From assembly GCA_023301205.1 (NCBI GenBank), contig JALZVC010000081.1, forward strand, positions 1 through 15,024: a DNA stretch of 15,024 nt, given 5' to 3'. The notes below the pieces were generated by a model. The model was not told the origin of the DNA. It saw only the letters and a list, made by a program, of their open reading frames with translations, and ran no database searches. Made by a program: the position numbers and the translations under genes. Below are positions 1-8,090 of the stretch, in pieces (position 1 is the first letter of the stretch; the number at the start of each line of letters is the position of its first letter). The stretch is from Flavobacteriaceae bacterium. GTDB lineage: Bacteria > Bacteroidota > Bacteroidia > Flavobacteriales > Flavobacteriaceae.

Positions 1-143
1 TACAAAGTACTTGGTTTCCTTTAATAGATTTAAATCCTCAAACGTTTGTGCCAAATATCTTTAAGGCAGAAGAGGCAGATTTCCAGAAACAGGCACACAA
101 GGTTTTTAATGATTCTTCAATTGAGTTTACGGTAATTGAATAA
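1..143 (+). CDS. C-terminal end of a CocE/NonD-type hydrolase (5' truncated)
   Basis: An open frame enters from the left edge (first full codon at 3) and stops at TAA 141-143, giving 46 visible residues. The visible tail contains STWFPLIDLNPQTFVPNIFK followed by an AEEADFQ segment and ends in TVIE. The FPLxDxNPQxFV..I.KA...DFQ pattern resembles what I know of the extreme C-terminus of CocE/NonD-family alpha/beta hydrolases (glutaryl-7-ACA acylase and X-Pro dipeptidyl peptidase relatives). These are Ser hydrolases with a jelly-roll C-terminal domain. The catalytic part is outside the window, so the family call rests on this tail alone. Nothing links it to the glucan locus: a hairpin and more than 300 nt of non-coding DNA separate them. 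Confidence 0.6.
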   Translation, partial: QSTWFPLIDLNPQTFVPNIFKAEEADFQKQAHKVFNDSSIEFTVIE

Positions 144-147
144 GGTG

Positions 148-266
148 AAAAAAAGCGTCACTTACGTGACGCTCTAAACAAACCTAAATAGTAAATTTGA
201 TAAGTCTTTTCTATTCCTTTTTATCCCCACAAAAAAGAAAGAAACTAAACCTTTTTACTAATTCAT
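148..266 (-). ncRNA. Candidate small RNA of about 120 nt, unnamed
   Basis: A -7-like box on the minus strand (TATCTTTG, complement of 271-278) and a minus-strand hairpin plus T6 (173-148) bracket about 120 nt. There is no open frame of note between them; the only ATG near the 5' end is followed almost at once by TAG. This is the layout of a short, independently transcribed RNA running away from the regulator gene. The internal pairing I can see is weak: a GATAA/TTATC pair (complement of 224-228 and 198-202) is the best. I do not recognise the sequence as a known Rfam family. It could equally be only a terminator plus an unrelated promoter-like octamer. Confidence 0.3.
154..173. terminator. 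Strong hairpin, intrinsic terminator (best on minus strand)
   Basis: AGCGTCAC (154-161) and GTGACGCT (166-173) form a perfect 8-bp, GC-rich stem around the tetraloop TTAC. On the plus strand it lies 10 nt after the stop of the truncated hydrolase gene, but it is followed by CTAAACAAAC rather than a T run. On the minus strand the stem is followed directly by six T residues (complement of A148-A153), which is the layout of a rho-independent terminator. It may serve both directions, but its form favours a transcript coming from the right. Confidence 0.7.
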
Positions 267-270
267 ACTT

Positions 271-278
271 CAAAGATA
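271..278 (-). promoter_or_regulatory. Minus-strand Bacteroidota -7 promoter box
   Basis: The complement of CAAAGATA reads TATCTTTG, an exact match to the TAnnTTTG consensus of Bacteroidota sigma-A promoters. A start would be expected near 263-267. No TTG/TTTG is present about 19-20 nt upstream; the perfect palindrome at 297-310 occupies that position instead. The promoter would therefore need an activator or be weak. Confidence 0.4.
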
Positions 279-296
279 CGGTTCCACTTTTAGCTG

Positions 297-316
297 TTTA
301 TACGTATAAATACGTA
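297..316. promoter_or_regulatory. Palindrome with ATACGTA direct repeat, candidate operator
   Basis: TTTATACGTATAAA (297-310) is a perfect 14-bp inverted repeat centred on CG 303-304. The heptamer ATACGTA occurs at 300-306 and again at 310-316, exactly 10 bp apart, so the second copy lies on the same face of the helix. It sits between the minus-strand promoter box and the regulator gene at 498. Symmetry of this kind is typical of a dimeric repressor or activator site, but no protein can be assigned. Confidence 0.35.
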
Positions 317-403
317 GTTTTTAAAAATAACCAGTTTTATTAGATTAAAAAACTATAAAACACTAAAGAACAGTAATTTGTGTTTTTTTTATTTTCTTTA
401 ATT

Positions 404-435
404 ATTGATTTTACAGAAATAGCTATTTACTTTAG
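404..435 (+). promoter_or_regulatory. Possible promoter of the regulator gene
   Basis: ATTG at 404-407, a 20-nt gap and TACTTTAG at 428-435 approximate the Bacteroidota pattern TTTG-N19-TAnnTTTG, with one mismatch in the -7 octamer. The same octamer TACTTTAG recurs at 472-479, closer to the start codon but without a well-placed TTG. Either could drive the gene at 498. The rest of the stretch 174-497 is very AT-rich and shows no coding frame. Confidence 0.25.
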
Positions 436-497
436 GACTTTATTGGCGACAATTAACTAATAAATAAGTAGTACTTTAGCTTGTTAATAGGTAAAAC

Positions 498-3311
498 ATG
501 CGCCCAATAGGTCTCTTCTTTTTTCTTTTTATTAATTTACTATCTACAGGTGATTCATGGAGTCAAGAATTACCTCCCATTACTAATTATCAGGCAGAAG
601 ACTACAGCGCAGGTAATCAAAATTGGTCTATAACCCAAGGAGAAGATAATCATATTTACGCTGCTAATAATCAAGGTCTGTTGGTATATGATGGTTCAGT
701 TTGGACCCTCTACCCAACACCAAATAATACTATTTTAAGATCTGTTCGTGCCGTAGGCAATAAGATATATAGCGGGAGTTATATGGACTTTGGTTATTGG
801 GAAAAAGATGATTTAGGACAATCCATATATACATCATTAGTTACAACATTAGCGATTAATGTAAAGGAAGATGAACAATTTTGGACGATTCTTGAATACG
901 GAGAGTATATTTTATTTCAATCGCTAAGTCGCATATATGTTTACAATGCGAACAGTAAACAAACTAAAATCATCGAGTCTGATGAAACTATCTATAGGTT
1001 GTACAAAACAGAAAATGATATTTTCTTTCATATTTCAGGTAAAGGACTGTATACGATTAAAGACGGTGAAAAACATTTAGTGAGTGATCACGACATTTTC
1101 AAAAATGATATCATTGTTGATGTTTTTAATATTTCAGAAGACTTAATTGTGGTTTCACAAACCAGCGGGGTATTTCAGTTCTCTTCGGGTAATTTGCGGC
1201 CGTATAGTGTAAGTATTCAAAATGGACTTAAGGGTAAAACTGTATATAGCGCTAAGTTTTTATCAAGCAATGAATTAAGTATAGGTACTATTTCTAATGG
1301 CGTATTGATATTTGCTTCAGATGGTACGCTCTTACACGCTGTAGACAAATATAAAGGGCTTACAGGGAATACCGCCTTATCACTTTTCGAAGATCGACAA
1401 AAAAACTTATGGATTGGCTTAGATAATGGCATTGATTGTTTAAATATAGAGTCACCATACCGTAATTATGTGGACCAGGTAGGAAGCCTAGGCACTACAT
1501 ATGCCTCTGTATTGTTTAATGGATATCTGTATCTTGGCACGAATCAAGGGTTGTTTGTTAAGACCTATAAAAAAGATGAAGATTTTAAATTGGTACCCGG
1601 AACGGAAGGTCAGGTATGGACTTTAGATGTTATAGATAATACGTTATTTTGTGGTCACAATAATGGTACATTTACCGTTTTAGGACCCGTTGCAACCAAG
1701 GTAGCGAGTATAATGGGAACTTGGGATTTAGTTAAGATAGATAAGAACCCTAGCTTATTATTGCAGGGCAATTATGATGGCTTATATGTGTTAGAAAAAA
1801 TAAATAACAGGTGGAAATTAAGAAATAAAATAGAAGGTTTTGATATTTCGTCTCGCTATTTTGAAATGGTTAATCCAAATGAAATTTTAGTAAGTCATGA
1901 GTATAAAGGGGTCTATAAAGTTGAACTTGAAAATGATTTAAGCAAAACTATCGCTGTTTCTATTGAGCCATCTGTAGAAATGGGGGCAAATTCGAGTTTA
2001 GTTAAATATGATGATAAAATATGGTATGCGAGTGAAGAAGGCTTGTTCTATTATAATACCGATAGTGATTCTTTTGAAAAAGAAGAGGCTTTAGACGTCC
2101 TATACACAAAGGATTCTTACGTTTCTGGTAAGTTAGTAAATGATACTAATGGAAAACTATGGGTATTTACAAAAGAAGCGGTGATTGCCATAAGTAAACA
2201 AGGCCTAGATAATAGCTACAAGCTACAACGTATCTCCATTTCAGAAACACTAAGAAAAGAGAAGAAAGGATTTGAAAATTTGAGCTTTTTAGAAGATGAT
2301 ACTTATCTGTATGGTACTTCGAGTGGATATCTTCTAATGGATACTACTGTTAACGGTCAACCAAATTATAACGTAGCTATTAACTCAATCTATAATGGGA
2401 AATCTAAAGAAAAGACAACATTAGTCCCTTTAATTAGTAATGAAACAGTATTTAATGCAGAGGAGAACTTCATTACTTTTAATTACAGCGTATTAGATTT
2501 TTCGAAATATAGATTAATTGAATACCAGTATAAGCTTAAGGAAGACGAAAATGAACCTTGGAGTGAATGGAGTACAGACAATCAAGAGGCATTTGAGAAT
2601 TTAAGATTTGGCAGCTACCTATTTCAAATACGAACGCGTGTCAACGGGATTATACAGAAAGATGCAGCCAGCTTCGCTTTTAGCATTAAACGACCTTGGT
2701 TCCTCTCATATTTGGCTATTTTTTTCTATGTACTTTTATTAATAAGTAGCTTCTATTTCATTAATTTATGGAACAAGAAAAATTATAAAAAAGAGCGCAC
2801 ACGACTTTTAGAAAAGAACGAACGAATTCTTGCATTAAATGAACTTGAAACCCAAAAAGAGCTTATACAACTTAGAAATGAAAAATTAAATCAAGATATC
2901 GAAGCACGAAATAGAGAATTAGCGATTTCTACTATGAGTATGATTAAGAAAAATAACGTGCTTAACGAGTTTAAAGAAGAGCTTGTCAAATTAAAAGACT
3001 CAGAAGGTATAAAGCCTTTAATCAAAAAAATTAATATGTCATTAAGTGATACAGAAGATTGGGACTTTTTTGAAGAGGCCTTTAATCACGCTGATAAGGA
3101 CTTCTTTAAAAAGGTAAAAACGCTGCATCCAGAACTAACAGCAAACGACTTACGTCTATGTGTTTATCTTAGACTCAATTTAAGTTCCAAAGAAATTGCG
3201 CCATTATTAAATATTTCTCCTAGAAGTGTAGAAATTAAACGATATCGTTTGAGAAAAAAAATTAGTTTAGACAGAGAAGTGAACTTAAACAACTATTTTA
3301 TTGATATGTAG
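498..3311 (+). CDS. SusR-like membrane sensor/transcription regulator (beta-propeller, Y_Y_Y, HTH)
   Basis: A one-protein sensor and DNA-binding regulator of 937 residues. In order it shows an N-terminal signal peptide (to about residue 22, ending SWSQ) and a long periplasmic region of Reg_prop-type propeller repeats (for example LWIGLDNGIDCL near 305, and the recurring GLFxY pattern). A Y_Y_Y (triple-tyrosine) beta-sandwich follows at about 655-730 (EYQYKLKEDENEPWSEW), then one transmembrane helix at about 735-757, a charged coiled coil at about 760-830, and a LuxR-type helix-turn-helix at about 879-925 (LTANDLRLCVYLRLNLSSKE, ending in SPRSVEIKRYRLRKKI). There is no histidine kinase or receiver domain, so this is the SusR-like one-component architecture, not a hybrid two-component system. 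Such proteins usually bind oligosaccharide released from the target glycan and activate the adjacent susC operon; here that would be a beta-1,3-glucan product. The gene lies 248 nt upstream of susC on the same strand. Confidence 0.9.
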   Translation: MRPIGLFFFLFINLLSTGDSWSQELPPITNYQAEDYSAGNQNWSITQGEDNHIYAANNQGLLVYDGSVWTLYPTPNNTILRSVRAVGNKIYSGSYMDFGYWEKDDLGQSIYTSLVTTLAINVKEDEQFWTILEYGEYILFQSLSRIYVYNANSKQTKIIESDETIYRLYKTENDIFFHISGKGLYTIKDGEKHLVSDHDIFKNDIIVDVFNISEDLIVVSQTSGVFQFSSGNLRPYSVSIQNGLKGKTVYSAKFLSSNELSIGTISNGVLIFASDGTLLHAVDKYKGLTGNTALSLFEDRQKNLWIGLDNGIDCLNIESPYRNYVDQVGSLGTTYASVLFNGYLYLGTNQGLFVKTYKKDEDFKLVPGTEGQVWTLDVIDNTLFCGHNNGTFTVLGPVATKVASIMGTWDLVKIDKNPSLLLQGNYDGLYVLEKINNRWKLRNKIEGFDISSRYFEMVNPNEILVSHEYKGVYKVELENDLSKTIAVSIEPSVEMGANSSLVKYDDKIWYASEEGLFYYNTDSDSFEKEEALDVLYTKDSYVSGKLVNDTNGKLWVFTKEAVIAISKQGLDNSYKLQRISISETLRKEKKGFENLSFLEDDTYLYGTSSGYLLMDTTVNGQPNYNVAINSIYNGKSKEKTTLVPLISNETVFNAEENFITFNYSVLDFSKYRLIEYQYKLKEDENEPWSEWSTDNQEAFENLRFGSYLFQIRTRVNGIIQKDAASFAFSIKRPWFLSYLAIFFYVLLLISSFYFINLWNKKNYKKERTRLLEKNERILALNELETQKELIQLRNEKLNQDIEARNRELAISTMSMIKKNNVLNEFKEELVKLKDSEGIKPLIKKINMSLSDTEDWDFFEEAFNHADKDFFKKVKTLHPELTANDLRLCVYLRLNLSSKEIAPLLNISPRSVEIKRYRLRKKISLDREVNLNNYFIDM

Positions 3312-3312
3312 T

Positions 3313-3376
3313 ACCACAACCTTAGTGTTAATCACTACAACATTACCACAACACAGGTGTTTTTAGCTACTACAAT
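3313..3376 (+). promoter_or_regulatory. Cluster of four ACYACAAY repeats upstream of susC, candidate regulator sites
   Basis: ACCACAAC at 3313-3320, ACTACAAC at 3334-3341, ACCACAAC at 3345-3352 and ACTACAAT at 3369-3376 share the consensus ACYACAAY, all in the same orientation. The first and third copies extend to the identical nonamer TACCACAAC. Start-to-start spacings are 21, 11 and 24 nt, so the first three fall close to the same helical face. The cluster begins right after the regulator stop codon, about 185-245 nt ahead of the susC start. It overlaps a short inverted repeat (TAGTG 3323-3327 / CACTA 3333-3337). Binding by the upstream HTH regulator is an inference. Confidence 0.4.
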
Positions 3377-3409
3377 TAAACAAGTTTATGGTATTAGCGT
3401 GGTTAGCTA
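3363..3409 (+). repeat. TTAGCTA direct repeat pair
   Basis: TTAGCTA occurs at 3363-3369 and 3403-3409, exactly 40 bp apart, with a related TTAGCG at 3394-3399. The pair lies in the susC upstream region, partly interleaved with the ACYACAAY cluster. It could be part of the same control site or chance similarity in AT-rich DNA. Confidence 0.25.
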
Positions 3410-3480
3410 TATTTATTATTTCATCAGTAATAATGGGAGTTTAATAATGAATTATTCTTAAAAATGCTCTTTTATTTTTA

Positions 3481-3540
3481 TTGTATTGTAATTGTATAGG
3501 TGCAACATGATTTTTATTGTTTATAGTGTCGGTATATTGT
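3481..3540 (+). promoter_or_regulatory. Probable promoter zone of the susC operon
   Basis: This zone starts with three TTGTA pentamers (3481-3485, 3486-3490, 3492-3496). It continues to TTG at 3517-3519 and TATATTG at 3533-3539, a partial match to TAnnTTTG with a shorter than usual gap. It ends 20 nt before the susC ATG. No exact consensus promoter is visible, in keeping with a promoter that depends on an activator. Confidence 0.25.
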
Positions 3541-3559
3541 ACCTTAAACTATAACTGAC

Positions 3560-6500
3560 ATGAGGTATACATCATTTTTATTTTTGATTCTGTTTTGCTC
3601 AGGATCACTTTTTGCTCAAAATAAAACTGTAAAGGGGACTATTTATGAGGCGATTAGCGGATTACCCTTGAGTGGAGCAACAGTTTCTGAAAAAGGTACT
3701 AATAACGGTGCAATCACAGATTTTGATGGAAATTTCACCCTTAACAATGTCTCTAAGGATGCTGTTATAGTAATTTCTTATGTAGGTTTCCTTACTCAAG
3801 AAGTTAATAGTGCAGAGAATCTTGGAGCTCTAGATGTTAGAATGGTTGAAGATGCGGCGCAATTAGATGAAGTTTTAGTAGTAGGTTATGGCACACAACG
3901 TAAAAAAGAAATTACTGGTGCAGTAGCTGTAATTAGTTCGCAAACCATCGAAGATTTGAAACCTCGCCGAATTGAAGAAGCGTTACAAGGTCAAGTAGCA
4001 GGTGTAAATATTACCTCTGGATCTGGTGCGCCAGGTGCAGCTTTGAATATTAATATAAGAGGTATATCTACTAATGGTGATAACAGGCCTTTAATATTAT
4101 TAGACGGCAATGTTATAGAGGACTTAAGTGTTGTTAACCCTGCAGATATTGAATCTATAAATGTTTTAAAGGATGCTACGGCTGGTATTTATGGAGTTAG
4201 AGCAGCAAATGGTGTGATTTTAATCACAACAAAAAGTGGTTCATATAATTCTGAACTTAAGGCTGAATTTAGATCGTCTTATGGAATTCAAGAAACTACA
4301 CGAAAAATTCCTGTTTTAAATGCAACAGAATATGCGTTGCTTGTTAATGAAGCAAGAGTTAATGGTGGTCAATCTCCATTATTTACAAATGTGGCTGCTT
4401 TAGGTGAGGGTACAGATTGGCAAGACGAAGTTTTTGAGAGTGCGCCAATATTTAGTGCTGATCTGCTTTTAAGCGGCGGTTCTGATAAGACTAAAACATC
4501 TTTTGGCCTTTCTACGCTTACTCAAGACGGGATTGTGGGAGGAGACAAGGCAAATTTTACCAGAGTTACGGCAAGATTGAACCATAACAGAGATCTTGCG
4601 AAAAATTTAAAGTTTACTTCTGCAATTTTATTGTCCAATACAAGTAGAAAATCTCTTACAGAAAATGCGATAGGCTCAGTACTTTATAATGCATTAAACA
4701 ATGCGCCAACATTTGCTGTAAGAGACGAAAATGGACAATTTACATTAGCCGAAGGTTTAGGTAATGAGGTAATTAATCCAGTAGCTCAAATTGCCAATGC
4801 TAACAATGATACAGATGTATATAAAATAGGAGGGAGTCTCGGGCTTACTTATGATGTTACAGAACATATTTCTGTTTCATCTAGATTTCAAGGAAATTAT
4901 TCAGAAGTGGATGTATTCTCATTTTCAGGGATAGCTAACTTCGGGACGGGTAAAGTCTTTAACGTTGAAAGAAACAGTGTTTTTGAAGCACGAAATCTTT
5001 TCCGAGATTATACGTTTGACGCCTTTGCTTCTTATAAAAATAGCTTTTCAGAAAAACATAATATAAACGTAACACTTGGTAACTCAGTGTTTAGAACTAC
5101 AGGTAGGTTTAGGTCTTTTACGGGTTTTGATATACCGGGTAATTCTGGTAATAATGCTACTATTGATAATGCTGGTGAAGTATTTGACAATAATGTAAAT
5201 GGAGGTAATACTTTCGACTCAAGATTACTTTCTTATTTTGTTCGTGGTCAGTATGATTTTAAAGGTAAATATCTTTTCTCTGGAGTTATTAGACGTGATG
5301 GTTCTACCAAGTTTGGTCCAAATAATAAATTTGGATATTTCCCGTCAGCGTCCGCAGGGTGGATCTTGACTGAAGAAAATTTCTTAACGAATAGTGAAAG
5401 TATTGATTTCTTAAAGTTACGTGGTTCTTGGGGAATTCTTGGAAACGATAGGATTGGAGATTTTGGTTTTGAGTCCTTATTAAATGGTGAAGGAGTTGCT
5501 GTTATAGATGATGAACTTGTTTTTGGTACTGCTATTGGTAGGATTTCTAATCCAGAAGTTCAATGGGAAAGGCAACATACCGTTGATGTTGGTGTAGATG
5601 CTAAATTCCTTGATAATAAATTAGATGTCACGGTAGATTATTTCAATAGAAGAACCGAAGACTTACTTTTAGTGCCGCAGGTATCAGGAATATTAGGAGC
5701 TAGTGCTCCAGGTTCTGGTGCACCTATTGTTAATGCTGGAACAGTAAGAAATCGAGGTTTTGAGCTAAGCTTTAGTTATCGACAAACTGTTTCAGAAAAT
5801 TTTAAATTCAATATTAGTGCAAATGCTACTACACTAGATAACGAAGTACTTTTAGTAAATGGAGAGGATGACTTTCTTTCGGGCGGAAGTTTTGGTATTG
5901 GGCAAGATCCGCCAGCTAGATTTGAAGCTGGATTCCCTATTGGATACTTTAGAGGGTTTGTAACAGATGGAATATTTCAGAATCAAGCAGAAGTAGATGC
6001 GGTGCCTACATTAAATGGGACGCAAGCAGGTGATTTACGTTTTGTAGATATTAATGGTGATGGTGTTATTGATGACTCAGACAGAACTGACATCGGTAAC
6101 CCAATACCAGATGCTACCTTTGGATTTAATTTTGGATTTACCTTCAAAAATTTCGATTTCCTAACCTATGCTTTTGCATCTGTAGGGAATGATATAGCAA
6201 GAGATTATGAACGTTTTAACCCCTTAACGAATAGATCTACCGCTTTCTTAGGCAGATGGACGGGAGAAGGAACTTCAAATACTACCCCGAGAGTAACAAC
6301 GGGAGCTACAAATAACACCTTGTTTTCAGACTTCTTTGTTGAGGATGGCTCTTTTATTAGAATTCAAAATATCCAATTAGGATATACATTACCAGACAAA
6401 ATTATGGAATCTTGGAAAATGGATGAGTTCAGGATATACGCTTCTGTTAGTAATGCATTTACATTGACTAGATATAGAGGCTTTGATCCAACTTCATCAA

Positions 6501-6586
6501 ATGGAGCGCCTGTTGGTGGAGGTTTTGATCAAGGGTTTTACCCAACACCAAGAACATTTTTAGTAGGCACCAATATAAAATTTTAA
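3560..6586 (+). CDS. susC: SusC-like TonB-dependent outer-membrane transporter
   Basis: A 1008-residue TonB-dependent receptor of the SusC family, which forms the outer-membrane channel that imports glycan oligosaccharides with its SusD lid. It has a signal peptide ending LFAQ (about residue 20). A CarboxypepD_reg-like beta-sandwich follows at about 23-100 (GTIYEAISGLPLSGATV ... ITDFDGNF ... ISYVGF). Next come the conserved SusC segment EVLVVGYGTQRKKEITGAV starting at residue 104, a plug domain to about 222 (IEEALQGQVAGVNI, NIRG, VLKDATAGIYGVRAANGVI), and the 22-strand barrel ending in a terminal Phe (TNIKF). Length is normal for the family. There is no STN domain, so anti-sigma signalling is unlikely. 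A Ca-binding-like loop DINGDGVIDDSD (830-841) is present, as in many SusC proteins. It is the first gene of the operon, 3 nt before susD. The glucan specificity is inferred from the neighbouring enzymes. Confidence 0.95.
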   Translation: MRYTSFLFLILFCSGSLFAQNKTVKGTIYEAISGLPLSGATVSEKGTNNGAITDFDGNFTLNNVSKDAVIVISYVGFLTQEVNSAENLGALDVRMVEDAAQLDEVLVVGYGTQRKKEITGAVAVISSQTIEDLKPRRIEEALQGQVAGVNITSGSGAPGAALNINIRGISTNGDNRPLILLDGNVIEDLSVVNPADIESINVLKDATAGIYGVRAANGVILITTKSGSYNSELKAEFRSSYGIQETTRKIPVLNATEYALLVNEARVNGGQSPLFTNVAALGEGTDWQDEVFESAPIFSADLLLSGGSDKTKTSFGLSTLTQDGIVGGDKANFTRVTARLNHNRDLAKNLKFTSAILLSNTSRKSLTENAIGSVLYNALNNAPTFAVRDENGQFTLAEGLGNEVINPVAQIANANNDTDVYKIGGSLGLTYDVTEHISVSSRFQGNYSEVDVFSFSGIANFGTGKVFNVERNSVFEARNLFRDYTFDAFASYKNSFSEKHNINVTLGNSVFRTTGRFRSFTGFDIPGNSGNNATIDNAGEVFDNNVNGGNTFDSRLLSYFVRGQYDFKGKYLFSGVIRRDGSTKFGPNNKFGYFPSASAGWILTEENFLTNSESIDFLKLRGSWGILGNDRIGDFGFESLLNGEGVAVIDDELVFGTAIGRISNPEVQWERQHTVDVGVDAKFLDNKLDVTVDYFNRRTEDLLLVPQVSGILGASAPGSGAPIVNAGTVRNRGFELSFSYRQTVSENFKFNISANATTLDNEVLLVNGEDDFLSGGSFGIGQDPPARFEAGFPIGYFRGFVTDGIFQNQAEVDAVPTLNGTQAGDLRFVDINGDGVIDDSDRTDIGNPIPDATFGFNFGFTFKNFDFLTYAFASVGNDIARDYERFNPLTNRSTAFLGRWTGEGTSNTTPRVTTGATNNTLFSDFFVEDGSFIRIQNIQLGYTLPDKIMESWKMDEFRIYASVSNAFTLTRYRGFDPTSSNGAPVGGGFDQGFYPTPRTFLVGTNIKF

Positions 6587-6589
6587 TCT

Positions 6590-8080
6590 ATGATATTTCA
6601 GAAAAAATATTTAAAAATAGTTGCACTTTGCCTTATTTTATTGGGTTTTAGCAACGCGTGTAGTGATGATTTTGTTGATATCAACTCTGAAGATGAAAAC
6701 TCTGAAGAGTTTTTTAACAGCGAAGAGGATTATCAAAGTGCACTTATTGGGGCCTATGATTTGTTACAGGCAAGTTATATCAATGTAATGCTAGGTGAGA
6801 TAGCCTCTAGTAATACACTAGCCGGAGGAGAAAGTGCGATAGATGTACCAGGTATTCAAGAGATAGATAATATGACGCATACGTCACAGAATAACAACCT
6901 TCGTGATGTATTTAGCTGGATGTTTGCTGGTGTTAATAGAGCCAACTTTATCTTGGAGTTTAAAGATAATTTTGATTTCCCAAACAGACCCAATGTTCTT
7001 GGACAAGCTACATTTTTAAGAGCGTATTATTATTTTGAATTAACTAAGTTTTTTGGTGATGTGCCTTTAGCGGTTGATGAGCGTTTACTTTTTGGAGATC
7101 AAAATGTAGTAGATCGTACCCCTCAGGTGGAGGTATACGCGCAAATAGAGCAAGATTTAATATTTGCAATTGATAATTTACCAGAAGTTCAAAACGAGAC
7201 AGGAAGAGTGACCAGAGGAGCTGCACAAGCGTTGCTTGGAAGGGTATTCCTTTATCAAGATAAATTTGTTGAATCTGCTGCAGTCCTTGACGATGTGATT
7301 AATTCTATGAACTACGATTTAGTAACAGATTATAGTACCTTATTTGAAAACGATAATGAGAACAATATAGAGTCTGTGTTCGAAGTACAATATACAGACG
7401 CTGAAGGGGCTGGTTTTGGTTGTTTACAGTGTAGTGAAGGGAATGTAGCTGTAGGTTTTAATGGGCCAAGAACGTATAATGGACCATTATTCGAATCAGG
7501 TTTTAGTTTTAATGTACCTACACAAGAAACCTATGATCTCTTTGAAGAGGATGATGTTAGAAGAGATATAGCTATTTTAAATATAGACCAATTTGCGGCA
7601 GACAATACAGATTTCAATAATGGAGCCGGAGTTACATTTACAGAGGGCTTTGAGCATACTGGATTTTTTAATAGAAAATACATACCTAGACTAGGTGATG
7701 CAAATACAGGGGATCAAAACTTAACGAACCCAAATAATTATAGAGCGATACGTTTTGCAGATGTACTTCTAATGGCTGCAGAAGCTCACAATAGAGGAGC
7801 AGGTGCAGATGCAACTGCTAGACTTTACCTAAACAGGGTGAGGGTACGTGCAATGCAATCAGAAATTTTGAGTTCTGGAACAGATTTAAGAGATGCAATT
7901 TATGATGAGCGCAGAAGAGAACTTGTAGGAGAAGGGCATTTCTTTTTTGATCAAGTAAGAACTAATAGAGCTGCTCAAGAAATAGATGGATTTACAACTG
8001 GTAAAAATGAACTTTTCCCAATACCGCTTATTGAAATACAATTAGCTGGAAATAGATGGGAGCAAAATCCTGGATACTAA
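6590..8080 (+). CDS. susD: SusD-like glycan-binding lipoprotein
   Basis: A 496-residue RagB/SusD-family lipoprotein that caps SusC and binds glycan at the cell surface. The signal peptide ends in a lipobox with Cys24 (GFSNAC). The mature N-terminus C-SDDF matches the surface lipoprotein export signal known from Flavobacterium. The body shows the alpha-helical TPR-like fold of the family: FLRAYYYFELTKFFGDVPL near 145-165, TRGAAQALLGRVFLY near 208, then NYRAIRFADVLLMAAEAHNR near 385. The family's usual C-terminal block follows, with RVRVRAM, IYDERRRELVGEG and FFFDQVRT and an end of LFPIPLIEIQLAGN...QNPGY. It starts 3 nt after the susC stop. Binding of beta-1,3-glucan is inferred from context; the binding residues cannot be read without a structure. 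Confidence 0.95.
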   Translation: MIFQKKYLKIVALCLILLGFSNACSDDFVDINSEDENSEEFFNSEEDYQSALIGAYDLLQASYINVMLGEIASSNTLAGGESAIDVPGIQEIDNMTHTSQNNNLRDVFSWMFAGVNRANFILEFKDNFDFPNRPNVLGQATFLRAYYYFELTKFFGDVPLAVDERLLFGDQNVVDRTPQVEVYAQIEQDLIFAIDNLPEVQNETGRVTRGAAQALLGRVFLYQDKFVESAAVLDDVINSMNYDLVTDYSTLFENDNENNIESVFEVQYTDAEGAGFGCLQCSEGNVAVGFNGPRTYNGPLFESGFSFNVPTQETYDLFEEDDVRRDIAILNIDQFAADNTDFNNGAGVTFTEGFEHTGFFNRKYIPRLGDANTGDQNLTNPNNYRAIRFADVLLMAAEAHNRGAGADATARLYLNRVRVRAMQSEILSSGTDLRDAIYDERRRELVGEGHFFFDQVRTNRAAQEIDGFTTGKNELFPIPLIEIQLAGNRWEQNPGY

Positions 8081-8090
8081 TACAAGAACT

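Noticed and set aside
144..497. A CRISPR array, tRNA or insertion sequence in the non-coding stretch.
   Set aside because: No regularly spaced long repeats, cloverleaf or terminal inverted repeats with a transposase are visible. Only the hairpin, palindrome and promoter-like boxes reported above stand out.
3323..3337. TAGTG/CACTA inverted repeat as a terminator of the regulator gene.
   Set aside because: The stem is only 5 bp, is AT-rich and has no T run after it. It is better seen as part of the susC upstream control region.
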